Source of the DNA: Ktedonobacteraceae bacterium
GTDB lineage: Bacteria; Chloroflexota; Ktedonobacteria; Ktedonobacterales; Ktedonobacteraceae
Length of the DNA: 13,960 nucleotides
Assembly (NCBI GenBank): GCA_014896635.1
Contig: JADBKA010000113.1
Location: forward strand, 1-13,960
Direction of reading: 5' to 3'
The notes beneath the pieces are model-generated. The model did not search any database. It saw only the letters and a program-made list of their open reading frames with translations, and was not told the DNA's origin. The translations under genes and the position numbers were made by a program. The first letter of the stretch is position 1. Each line of letters starts with the position of its first letter. Below are positions 7,228 to 13,960 of the stretch, piece by piece.

Positions 7228-8465
7228 CCGAAGAGATCTTTAGCTACAAACTGGGCCGCACGGTCGAGCAAGGCGAGATCGTGGTGGTCGAAGTCGATCA
7301 TATCATGAGTCATGACACTACGACGCCGCTGGCGATCAAAGCTTTTCGTGAGCTGACAAAGGATAGCGGCGGGCGTGTCTTTGACGTGAAACGTTCTCAT
7401 ATCATCTTTGATCACATTATTCCCGCAGCGACGGTGGCAGCTGCTTCACTACAGCGCGAAGTGCGAGCATTTGCGCGCGAGCAGCAAATACCCATTCTGC
7501 AAGAAGGTATCTGCCACCAGGTCATGCCGGAGAAAGGCTTTGTCACGCCGGGAGCCGTGATCATCGGAGCCGATAGTCATTCCTGCTCATATGGTGCATT
7601 TGGCGCGTTCGGCACCGGTATGGGATCAACTGATATCGGCGTTGCCTATGCGACGGGGCGCACCTGGTTCCGCGTACCTGCCACGATCAACGTCCATATC
7701 AGCGGCAGGCTGCCTTATGGCGTCTATGCCAAAGATGTCGTACTGGAAATTGTGCGACATCTGGGCGTCGATGGTGCGAACTATCGCGCGCTTGAGTACA
7801 GTGGTGAGGTGATCGAGCGCATGTCGATGAGCGAGCGTTTCACGTTTGCCAATATGGCAATTGAAATGGGAGCGAAGGCCGGGCTGATCGCGCCCGACGA
7901 TGTGACCGTCGAGTGGCTGCGAGGTCGGACGGACAGAGAGTATCCGATGCTGAGGGCGCGCAATCCACGCTATGAGCGTGTCCTGGAAATAGACGTGAGC
8001 AGTCTTCAGCCGCTGGTTGCCTGTCCACCCGACGTGAACAATGTTACCCGCGCCTGTGATGTCCAGCACATCCAGCTTGACCAGGTGTTCCTGGGAACCT
8101 GCACTAATGGCCGACTGGATGACCTGGAGATCGCGGCAAATATCCTGCGTGGGAAAAAGATTCATCCCGATCTGCGTATGGTTGTCATACCTGCTTCGCG
8201 TGAAGTCTACCTGGAAGCGATGCGGCGCGGCTATCTGGAGATCTTTACAGAGGCTGGCGCCTCGATTGGAACACCGGGCTGTGGACCCTGCATCGGTCGT
8301 CACTTCGGTGTGCTGGCGCCTGGCGAGCGTGCGCTCACAACAATGAATCGCAACTTCACCGGGCGCATGGGTGATCCTACTGCTGAAATCTACCTCGGCA
8401 GTCCGGCGACGGTCGCCGCCAGCGCGCTCACCGGCCATATCACCGATCCGCGTGAAGTGCTCTAG
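7215..8465 (+). CDS. lysT: Homoaconitase large subunit
   Basis: Large subunit of the aconitase-family hydro-lyase that converts homocitrate to homoisocitrate through homoaconitate. The 416 residues contain GADSHSCSYGAFGAFGTGMG at 118-137, and the three 4Fe-4S cysteines C296 (LGTCTNGR), C356 and C359 (TPGCGPCIGR). A length near 420 is typical of the split LeuC/LysT type. LeuC and LysT are hard to tell apart by motif; the neighbours decide for homoaconitase, though dual use in leucine synthesis is possible. It starts 13 bases inside the homocitrate synthase gene, with AAAGGAAA upstream. Confidence 0.92.
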   Translation: MGTLAEEIFSYKLGRTVEQGEIVVVEVDHIMSHDTTTPLAIKAFRELTKDSGGRVFDVKRSHIIFDHIIPAATVAAASLQREVRAFAREQQIPILQEGICHQVMPEKGFVTPGAVIIGADSHSCSYGAFGAFGTGMGSTDIGVAYATGRTWFRVPATINVHISGRLPYGVYAKDVVLEIVRHLGVDGANYRALEYSGEVIERMSMSERFTFANMAIEMGAKAGLIAPDDVTVEWLRGRTDREYPMLRARNPRYERVLEIDVSSLQPLVACPPDVNNVTRACDVQHIQLDQVFLGTCTNGRLDDLEIAANILRGKKIHPDLRMVVIPASREVYLEAMRRGYLEIFTEAGASIGTPGCGPCIGRHFGVLAPGERALTTMNRNFTGRMGDPTAEIYLGSPATVAASALTGHITDPREVL

Positions 8466-8522
8466 CCGGTGGTAAGAGAGTCTTCTCCCGCCTTTTTCTG
8501 TCAGACGAAAGGAAAACGCATC

Positions 8523-9011
8523 ATGGGCCGTATCTGGAAGCTTGGAGATAACATCAATACTGACGTCATTATTCCCGGTCGCTACAACGTCACCACCGAC
8601 CGCGCGCAACTGGCGCGCCATTGCCTCTGTGAAATGCGTCCCGAATTTGCCGAACAGGTGCAGCCCGGCGATGTGATTGTCGCAGGACACAACTTCGGCT
8701 GTGGCTCCTCGCGTGAGCATGCGCCGGCGGCCATCCTGGGCTGCAATGTCAAAGTCGTGATCGCGCGCAGCTTTGCGCGCATCTTCTATCGCAATGCGGT
8801 AAACATTGGCCTGCCGGTGCTTATCTGTGACGAGGCGGCGCAGCACTGTGAGGATGGACAGGCAATTGATGTGGATCTGAGTAGCGGCGTGATCCGCAAT
8901 CTGAGCAGCGGTCAGACGTTTAAGGCCGAGCCGCTTGATCCTTTTATCGCGCGCATTGTCAGCGCCGGTGGTATCATCAACTATATTCGTCAGGAAGGGA
9001 CGCTACGATGA
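8523..9011 (+). CDS. lysU: Homoaconitase small subunit
   Basis: Swivelling small subunit that completes the active site with the large subunit. The 162-residue protein has [11 protein letters not shown] at 11-21, whose following loop helps set substrate choice in this family, and [13 protein letters not shown] at 58-70 with the catalytic-type serine. I chose the ATG at 8523 because GAAAGGA lies at 8507-8513 and the protein then begins like its family ([14 protein letters not shown]). A GTG at 8469 is in frame but would add 18 residues unlike the family and lacks a ribosome site. The end overlaps the dehydrogenase start as ATGA. Confidence 0.92.
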   Translation: MGRIWKLGDNINTDVIIPGRYNVTTDRAQLARHCLCEMRPEFAEQVQPGDVIVAGHNFGCGSSREHAPAAILGCNVKVVIARSFARIFYRNAVNIGLPVLICDEAAQHCEDGQAIDVDLSSGVIRNLSSGQTFKAEPLDPFIARIVSAGGIINYIRQEGTLR

Positions 9012-10090
9012 GACGCAAGCAGGACCGCACGCCACCTGTTGTCTGCGTGATTGCGGGCGACGATGCCGCGCCAGAGGTGATGCGCCCGACCGTTGAGATC
9101 CTGCGCCTGCTGGTGCCGTCGCTGCGCTTCGTCGAGGCGCCTTGCGGACGTGAGGCGCAGGCCAGTCATGGCGATGTCTTTCCCGCCGAGACAAAAGCGG
9201 CTATTGATGCTGCCGACTGCACATTGTTCGGCGCGAGTGGCGGGCCGAGCCGGCCTATCCTCTGGTATTTGCGCTGGGGCAAGGAGACGTACATCAACAT
9301 CCGGCCTGTGCGTTGGTATCCCGGCTACAACAGTCCGATGCTGCATCCAGAGCGCATTGACTATATCATTGTGCGCGATAATCTGGAAGGCGTCTATCCG
9401 CCGCGTGAGGGCGATATAGCCGAACTGGCGGCTCTAACCAGCAGCGCTGGCTGGTGGCAGGCTCCCCCCGTCGCTAAGAGTGGGGCCTATGCGGTCCGTA
9501 TCAGCACCGATGAACAGATGCAGCGGGTGGCCGAGGCGGCCTGCGAGCTGGCTCTGGAGCGCCGTGCTGCCGGCTATCCCGGTCGGATCACGCTCGGCGC
9601 CAAGTATTCCATCCTGCCGCGCACTGATGGACGCTTCCGCCAGATTGTGCGTGAGGCAGTGAGCTACTATGAGCATCTGACCTACCAGGAATATCTGATT
9701 GATGACCTGGCGCGGCGCATGATTGCCTCACCGGAGACGCTCGATGTCGTTGTGCTTGGGAACGAGCATGGCGATATTCTGGCCGATGCCGCCAGTGGCA
9801 CAATTGGCGGACTCGGCCTCTCACCAAGCGCCTGCTACGGCACGGATTACGCCTATTTTGAGCCGGTTCACGGCTCCGCGCCTGACCTGGCAGGTAAAGG
9901 CATTATCAATCCCACTGCCATGCTGCTTTCTGGCGCAATGATGCTCGATTATCTCGGCTATCGTGAGCAAGCACGGGTGCTGGAACAAGCGATAGCTCGC
10001 ACTTATCGAGAGCGCGTAGTGCTGCCAGTTGATCAGGGCGGCCAGGCCAGCACAGCCGAGTTTGTCGCAGCCGTCAGGCAGCGATTGTAA
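9008..10090 (+). CDS. Homoisocitrate dehydrogenase (isocitrate/isopropylmalate dehydrogenase family)
   Basis: Predicted to oxidise and decarboxylate homoisocitrate to 2-oxoadipate with NAD, the last step before transamination to AAA. The 360 residues show the beta-decarboxylating fold: NIRP with R99, IVRDNLEGVY at 121-130 with R123 and Y130, the catalytic-type K199, D232 in YLIDDLARR, the metal ligands D256 and D260 in GNEHGDILAD, and FEPVHGSAPDLAGKGIINPT at 284-303. It is divergent: the usual GDGIGPE entry loop reads GDDAAPE at 18-24, and REGDIAEL replaces the usual sequence after the Y130 loop. Substrate could be homoisocitrate, isocitrate or both; position in the operon favours the lysine role. 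It is the last gene, overlapping lysU by four bases. Confidence 0.85.
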   Translation: MRRKQDRTPPVVCVIAGDDAAPEVMRPTVEILRLLVPSLRFVEAPCGREAQASHGDVFPAETKAAIDAADCTLFGASGGPSRPILWYLRWGKETYINIRPVRWYPGYNSPMLHPERIDYIIVRDNLEGVYPPREGDIAELAALTSSAGWWQAPPVAKSGAYAVRISTDEQMQRVAEAACELALERRAAGYPGRITLGAKYSILPRTDGRFRQIVREAVSYYEHLTYQEYLIDDLARRMIASPETLDVVVLGNEHGDILADAASGTIGGLGLSPSACYGTDYAYFEPVHGSAPDLAGKGIINPTAMLLSGAMMLDYLGYREQARVLEQAIARTYRERVVLPVDQGGQASTAEFVAAVRQRL

Positions 10091-10106
10091 CGCGATGGGC
10101 CAGGCT

Positions 10107-10178
10107 GAGAAACGTCCCCTGAGAAAAAAGTTTCTCTTTTTATTCCTGGCTATATCACCCGGCGATATAGCCAGGAAT
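10107..10178 (+). terminator. Hairpin pair at the end of the lysine operon
   Basis: GAGAAA (10121-10126) pairs with TTTCTC (10131-10136) and is followed by five T's, a small intrinsic terminator. An alternative partner for the same 3' arm is GAGAAAC at 10107-10113. Directly after comes a perfect 15-bp inverted repeat, 10142-10156 with 10164-10178, with loop ACCCGGC. The large hairpin has no T run after it and may block 3' exonucleases or back up termination. Confidence 0.65.
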
Positions 10179-10440
10179 TCTTACACATCTATACAAAAAA
10201 GCAGTTCCTGGTAGAATTCTGCGCATGAAATCCCACAATGCAAGGTCCGATCCATAAACACTACATTATGACGAATTTGCTGTGAGTATTCACAGGAACG
10301 CCAGGCGGGCTTTTTGAGAGAGAGGGCCAGGGGGCGGCGCTCGCTCTTCCGCTCGATTTCCTGTCAATCCAGAGAAAGTGCAGGGACAATGCAAAACGGC
10401 GAGAGAAGCTGCGCGGGCGTAACTGTACCGGGAGGTTACA
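10179..10440. other. Gap between operon terminator and methyltransferase
   Basis: I see no gene here. It contains a short palindrome, CTGTGA-GTAT-TCACAG (10281-10296), that could be an operator. It also holds the ribosome site of the methyltransferase gene. No clear -35/-10 promoter pair was found, although transcription of the next gene probably starts in this stretch. Confidence 0.5.
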
Positions 10441-10442
10441 GT
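10422..10442 (+). promoter_or_regulatory. Hairpin around the methyltransferase ribosome site
   Basis: ACTGTA (10422-10427) pairs with TACAGT (10437-10442), leaving the ribosome site GGGAGG (10430-10435) in the loop and the first two bases of the GTG start codon in the stem. It may expose or limit the start site. The stem is only 6 bp, so this is tentative. Confidence 0.35.
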
Positions 10443-11307
10443 GAACAGACTCCAGGAACTGCTTTTTCACTTTTTCTGTGTGAAGAGCTACCGCTGGCCT
10501 GACGCTTTCAAAGCGCGCTCTTTCCAGCATGGCTTTGAGAGTACCGCCAGCTATTTTCAGCGGCTGGGCAATCATGTGGATGTACGAGACAAAACGGTGC
10601 TCGATGTCGGATGCGGTTCGGGTGCCACGTGTATCTACGTGGCGCAGCAAGGAGCGCGGCAGGTGACAGGCATCGACATTGACGAGATCTCGATTGCTTT
10701 TGCCAATGCTGTGCTTGTCGATCAGTACAGAGAGCTGGCTGATAAGGTGACATTTAAAGTGGCCACAGAACCGGCGCAGCTTAGCGCGCAGAAGTTTGAT
10801 ATTATCCTCTCTAAAGATAGTTTTGAGCATATTGCGGACCCGGAAAGCTATCTTCGACAACTCCAGCATTACGTTGCTGATGATGGCATCATCGTCATCG
10901 GCTTTGGCCCACTCTGGAAGTCGCCATATGGCGGCCATATCACTTTTATGACGCGACTGCCCTGGGCGCATCTGCTCTTCCCAGAGCGTGTGATTATGAA
11001 AGAGCGGCGACTGCATTTCGGCGCAACCGACGGAGCTGAAACGTTTGAACAGGTCTGGGGTGGCTTGAACAAGATGACGTTCAGTCGCTTCAAAGCGATC
11101 ATACAGGAGAGCGAGTTGGAGCCGGTCTATCTGAAGGTCAATGCACATGACAGCCTGCTGAAAAGCCGCTTGTTTAATCTGCTCAGGCGTGTTCCGTTGT
11201 GCGAAGAGTATTTTACCTTCAATGTCTACGGCATCTGGCGACTGAAGAAGCGGCCCGCCGCTGTAGCCGGAGAGCCAGTAGGAGCATCCTCTCAGAGCGA
11301 GAGGTGA
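10441..11307 (+). CDS. Class I SAM-dependent methyltransferase
   Basis: A 288-residue protein with a Rossmann-type methyltransferase domain. Motif I is VLDVGCGSGATCIYVA at 53-68, with the acidic end of strand 2 in GIDID (77-81). A later motif reads IILSKDSFEHIADPESYL, the usual Methyltransf_11/25 layout, followed by a post-domain region of aromatic and hydrophobic segments (GPLWKSPYGGHITF, LPWAHLLFP). The substrate cannot be told from sequence; such proteins act on small molecules, lipids or sugars. The GTG start is supported by GGGAGG five bases before it. It stands alone between the lysine operon and a peptidase. A longer antisense frame exists but lacks any family motif. Confidence 0.85.
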   Translation: MNRLQELLFHFFCVKSYRWPDAFKARSFQHGFESTASYFQRLGNHVDVRDKTVLDVGCGSGATCIYVAQQGARQVTGIDIDEISIAFANAVLVDQYRELADKVTFKVATEPAQLSAQKFDIILSKDSFEHIADPESYLRQLQHYVADDGIIVIGFGPLWKSPYGGHITFMTRLPWAHLLFPERVIMKERRLHFGATDGAETFEQVWGGLNKMTFSRFKAIIQESELEPVYLKVNAHDSLLKSRLFNLLRRVPLCEEYFTFNVYGIWRLKKRPAAVAGEPVGASSQSER

Positions 11308-11347
11308 TTCATTGTTGGTCTCCCGGTATGACACATCGCGGCCCTTT

Positions 11348-11378
11348 TTGTCATCATTCTTTGATACTGTGTTAGAAT
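11348..11378 (+). promoter_or_regulatory. Possible promoter of the P1 peptidase gene
   Basis: TTGTCA (11348-11353) and TAGAAT (11373-11378) resemble -35 and -10 boxes, 28 bases before the start codon. The 19-base spacer is longer than ideal, so this is only a candidate. Confidence 0.35.
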
Positions 11379-11405
11379 GGGACAAAAAATCTAAGGAGGT
11401 TCATA

Positions 11406-12512
11406 TTGGCAAGGCCGCGTCTGCGTGACCTCGGCATCACCATCGGACGCCTGCCCACCGGGGAATATAACGCGATCACCGATGTGCCGGGCGTGCTGGT
11501 CGGACACAGCACAATTGTCCACGACGAGCCGCGCGTGGCACGTACCGGCGTGACAATGATTGTGCCGCGCGAGGGCGCGATCTGGAGAGATCTGGCCTTC
11601 GCCGGCTATTTCTCGTTTAATGGCTGTGGAGAGATGACCGGCCTGCCCTGGATAGAGGAAGCCGGTGTACTGCACACGCCTATCGGCATTACGAATACCA
11701 ACGCTGTCGGCGTGGTCCGCGATGCGCTCGCCGCTTATCCTACCGAGCATCCAGAGCGCGTCAATCTGCCCCCGGCGGTAGCGGCATCGTGGACTGGTTC
11801 GCTGCCCGTCGCGGCGGAGACCTGGGATGGCTGGCTGAGCGATATCGAGGCGTTTCATGTGACCAGAGAACACGCCTTTGCAGCTCTGGCAGCGGCAAAG
11901 GGCGGGCATGTGGAAGAAGGGAATGTCGGCGGGGGAACGGGCATGATCTGCCACGAGTTTAAAGGAGGAATTGGCACATCATCACGCCTGGTGGGTTGTC
12001 TCGATGCACGCTATACAGTTGGTGTACTGGTACAGGCTAATTACGGTTCCCGTGCTCTGTTACGTGTTGATGGAGTTCCTATCGGCTATGAGCTTGGCTA
12101 TGGCGTGGTGCCGAGTCCCTGGGTGGAACCGCCCACAGGTGGTTCGATTATTGTCGTGATTGCGACGGATGCGCCGCTGCTGCCGGTGCAATGTAAGCGC
12201 CTGGCGCGGCGAGCGACGGTCGGGCTGGCGCGTGCTGGTAGCATCGGGGACAATGGCAGTGGCGATATCTTTCTGGCCTTCTCGACGGGAAATCACTTGC
12301 CGGCGGGCGCTACAGATCTGCTGGATATCAAGATGCTGCCACACGATCAACTGGGACTGTTCTTTGAAGCTGTCGCTGAAGCGGTTGAGGAAGCGATCCT
12401 CAACGCGCTGACCGCTGCTGAAACGATGACCGGCTGGCGTGGGCGAACGGCTTATGCGCTACCACTGGAAGAGTTACAACGGGTAATGGCAAAGTATCGT
12501 CCCCGGTCTTGA
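11406..12512 (+). CDS. P1 family peptidase (DmpA-like, S58, self-processing)
   Basis: A 368-residue member of the DmpA/BapA family of N-terminal nucleophile aminopeptidases, which release N-terminal D-, L- or beta-amino acids and are cut into two chains on maturation. Visible features: an N-terminal TDVPGVLVGHST segment (25-36), ITNTNAVGVVRDA (95-107), GNVGGGTGM (172-180), YELGYGVVPSP and GDNGSGDIFLAFSTG at 281-295. By analogy with DmpA, S285 is the nucleophile and cleavage falls between G284 and S285. The start is a TTG at 11406, chosen because a near-perfect AAGGAGG lies at 11393-11399 with seven-base spacing and MARPRLRDLGI is family-like. No signal peptide is seen, so it is probably cytoplasmic. 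The substrate is unknown. Confidence 0.88.
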   Translation: MARPRLRDLGITIGRLPTGEYNAITDVPGVLVGHSTIVHDEPRVARTGVTMIVPREGAIWRDLAFAGYFSFNGCGEMTGLPWIEEAGVLHTPIGITNTNAVGVVRDALAAYPTEHPERVNLPPAVAASWTGSLPVAAETWDGWLSDIEAFHVTREHAFAALAAAKGGHVEEGNVGGGTGMICHEFKGGIGTSSRLVGCLDARYTVGVLVQANYGSRALLRVDGVPIGYELGYGVVPSPWVEPPTGGSIIVVIATDAPLLPVQCKRLARRATVGLARAGSIGDNGSGDIFLAFSTGNHLPAGATDLLDIKMLPHDQLGLFFEAVAEAVEEAILNALTAAETMTGWRGRTAYALPLEELQRVMAKYRPRS

Positions 12513-12828
12513 AGCGAGAAACAAGCGATCTCCTGCTCACAAATTCATCGTATGATGTCACTTTTCCTTCGCCTGGACAGTCTTTATAGTAAGGAGAGAG
12601 TCGAAAGACTCTCTTCGCCTGTGTGTTGTGGCAAACTCTGGACGGTTCATCTGGCCGTACAATGCATGCCCTTATGTACGGGATGCGTTGGTCATATATG
12701 TGAAGGTAAGTAATCATTTTGCAACAGATTTATAACACTTTCTTCATATTCTGTTCATAGTTTGCTGGCATACTTGTATCTGTCAGAGAATCTGTATCCT
12801 GTCCGGTGCGAGAAGAAAGGAACATGCG
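12513..12828. other. 316-base gap with small hairpins
   Basis: I see no gene here. AGAGAGTC (12595-12602) and GACTCTCT (12607-12614) form an 8-bp hairpin with a GAAA tetraloop but no T run. CCGTACA (12655-12661) and TGTACGG (12675-12681) form a second one. The AT-rich right half (about 12715-12780) is a plausible promoter region for the small downstream gene, but no clear box pair stands out. The ribosome site AAAGGA lies just before 12829. Confidence 0.5.
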
Positions 12829-13050
12829 ATGAGAGACCAGGAGGCATTAGAACATGACTTCTTCATTTATGTCCCGTCGCAGCATGACACAGAGCCGGAA
12901 TTGCCGGCATATGCGACAGAGAGTGGAGGAGCTGTAAAAGGAGAAAGAGCGGATCTGCCCCCTGGGTACGAAGACTGGGTGAAGATTTCAGTAACCGGGG
13001 AACTGGTAGTCTATGCGCGCGTATTGGATGAAGAAGAGCAAATAGTGTAA
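12829..13050 (+). CDS. Small acidic protein of unknown function
   Basis: A 73-residue protein I do not recognise. It is rich in Asp and Glu, with no cysteines, signal peptide or membrane segment. The C-terminal half (LPPGYEDWVKISVTG, then ELVVYARVLDEEEQIV) looks like two or three beta strands ending in an acidic tail. It has its own AAAGGA ribosome site about eight bases before the ATG, sits alone after a long gap and is followed by a strong terminator. These points support a real, independently expressed gene. Confidence 0.6.
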   Translation: MRDQEALEHDFFIYVPSQHDTEPELPAYATESGGAVKGERADLPPGYEDWVKISVTGELVVYARVLDEEEQIV

Positions 13051-13102
13051 GGAGACGATACACCCGGTCAATTTGTGTAACAGGCATAGTAGAGTAAAAC
13101 TA

Positions 13103-13138
13103 CCCGGCATCCATAAAGGATGCCGGGCGTTATTTTTT
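13103..13138 (+). terminator. Strong intrinsic terminator, possibly two-way
   Basis: CCCGGCATCC (13103-13112) and GGATGCCGGG (13118-13127) form a perfect 10-bp stem with loop ATAAA, followed by CGTTATTTTTT. On the other strand the stem is followed by GTAGTTTT, so it could also stop transcription of the convergent regulator remnant. Confidence 0.9.
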
Positions 13139-13187
13139 CTGAGGTGATGATATGAGCTGCTGCTATCCAGTAGATAGTTATTCAGAA

Positions 13188-13652
13188 CTAAGGAAGCATC
13201 CCCTTGATCTGTAAGTCGAACATGGCTCGTAACTGGTCAAAAGAAGTTGAATCTAAGATGAGGAAGCTACCCAGCCAGGCGGTCACGGCGGCGAAATACA
13301 GTGCAAAAAAGCTACTGGCGGCCTGTTGCGGGTCAACATCCTGGCGTATCTCGCCGCGCTGTTGAGCACGACGCACAAGTTGCGCCAGCCGCTCAAGAAA
13401 ACCCTTGCTCAGCGATCCAAACTGTTGCTGGTACCGGCGCTCGCCAGTATCAAAGAGCAGCTCTTTGAGAAAATGACGCGCATTCTCCGGGTGTCGCTCA
13501 TAGAAACGAATGAACGAACTGAATATGTGGACGAGCGCATCCTGCAAAGGCGCGTCTTCGGGGAGTGTAGAGAATGCGCGATCAGTAATTTCCTCAAGGG
13601 CATCACTATAGACAAGGATCAATATAGGTGGCGTACTGCATGATTTCCCCAA
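13188..13652 (-). pseudogene. TetR/AcrR-type regulator lacking its DNA-binding domain
   Basis: The minus-strand frame reads 154 residues, of which about the last 140 look like a TetR-family C-terminal ligand and dimer domain. They form amphipathic helices such as ALVHIFSSFIRFYERHPENA and FLERLAQLVRRAQQRGEI, then DVDPQQAASSFFALYF. TetR proteins are about 190-210 residues and begin with a helix-turn-helix domain, which is wholly absent here. The first 14 or so residues (MGKSCSTPPILIL) are not TetR-like: they are the antisense reading of the nuoD fragment on the other strand. The gene is therefore probably cut at about 13612-13625 and cannot bind DNA as a normal repressor. The family call rests on general pattern and length, not on a signature motif. 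Confidence 0.72.
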
Positions 13653-13960
13653 AGGATGGTTCTCGGCGTGTACGACGTTTCTGGATCAGCTCGAAAAGAA
13701 TATCGCTGAGCTAGAGCAACTGATTAGCGGCAACGAGATTTTTCTGGCGCGTACACAGGGTGTAGGCTTTATTGATGCTCAGCAGGCGGTTGCCTACGGC
13801 CTTACCGGTCCTATCTTGCGAGCCAGTGGGGTAAACTGGGATCTGCGCGCTCACCGGCCATATATGGCCTATCGTGAAGTACCGGTACACGTGCAAGTAC
13901 GGCAAGAGGGTGATTGCTATGCGCGTTACAAAATTCGCATTCAGGAAATGCTTGAGAGTA
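13612..13960 (+). pseudogene. nuoD: NuoD (NADH-quinone oxidoreductase subunit D), 5'-truncated and running off the window
   Basis: Reading from 13612 gives 116 codons with no ATG until 13864, yet the protein is clearly NuoD. IGGVLHDFPKGW opens it, followed by FLDQLEKNI, EIFLARTQGVGFID, AYGLTGPILRASGVNWDLR, HRPYMAY and EGDCYARYKIRIQEML. These are conserved parts of the 49-kDa/NuoD subunit of complex I, which helps form the quinone site. Homology begins near the middle of the usual protein of about 400 residues. An in-frame TAG at 13609-13611 lies just upstream, and the N-terminal half is not found anywhere before it, where the TetR remnant lies instead. It continues past the window end, so its 3' state is unknown. 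Confidence 0.85.

Noticed and set aside
8469..8522. A GTG start giving an 18-residue extension of the homoaconitase small subunit
   Set aside because: The added residues are unlike the family and there is no ribosome site, whereas the ATG at 8523 has both.
7626..8846. A 406-codon minus-strand frame across the homoaconitase genes
   Set aside because: It spans two well-supported genes in antisense and has no family motif. Long antisense frames are common in GC-rich coding DNA.
10281..10296. CRP-like site TGTGA/TCACA
   Set aside because: The arms are four bases apart instead of the six of CRP sites, and only one copy is seen, so I note it only as a palindrome.
10261..11385. A 374-codon minus-strand frame, longer than the methyltransferase it covers
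   Set aside because: It carries no recognisable domain, while the plus strand has a clear SAM-binding motif and a ribosome site. It is an antisense shadow.
13152..13214. A 20-codon frame after GAGGTGATGAT
   Set aside because: It is very short, overlaps the convergent regulator remnant and matches no known peptide.

Overview
The window is almost filled by one long plus-strand operon for lysine biosynthesis by the alpha-aminoadipate (AAA) route, in which intermediates are carried on the small protein LysW. Gene order is lysW, lysX, lysY, lysZ, a fused lysJ-lysK, homocitrate synthase, homoaconitase large subunit, homoaconitase small subunit and homoisocitrate dehydrogenase (509-10090). T-box leader control, a LysW-type AAA pathway, moderately high GC and REP-like palindromes of the GTAGGGGCG type fit a Chloroflexota genome, perhaps Ktedonobacteria. 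That taxonomic guess is inference.

Leader (1-470): two T-box riboswitches lie in tandem. The first is cut by the window edge. The second is complete and carries a readable AAG (lysine) specifier. Each has its own antiterminator and terminator, so uncharged tRNA-Lys should have to pass two checkpoints before lysW is transcribed.

Pathway logic: homocitrate synthase, homoaconitase (two subunits) and homoisocitrate dehydrogenase make 2-oxoadipate. An aminotransferase not present here makes AAA. LysX attaches AAA to the C-terminal Glu of LysW; LysZ phosphorylates it, LysY reduces it, LysJ transaminates it and LysK releases lysine. Most junctions overlap or are tight. The two loose junctions, lysY/lysZ and lysJ/lysK, both hold the same kind of composite palindromic repeat. 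At lysJ/lysK the repeat is translated as part of an in-frame 831-residue fusion.

Downstream: hairpins end the operon (10107-10178). A 350-base gap precedes a class I SAM methyltransferase (10441-11307). Next comes a TTG-started P1-family (DmpA-like) peptidase (11406-12512), a 316-base gap, a small acidic protein of unknown function (12829-13050) and a strong terminator. The right edge is a junction between two broken genes: a minus-strand TetR-type regulator without its DNA-binding domain and a plus-strand nuoD without its N-terminal part. They meet within about ten bases near 13612-13625, which suggests a rearrangement or an assembly join.
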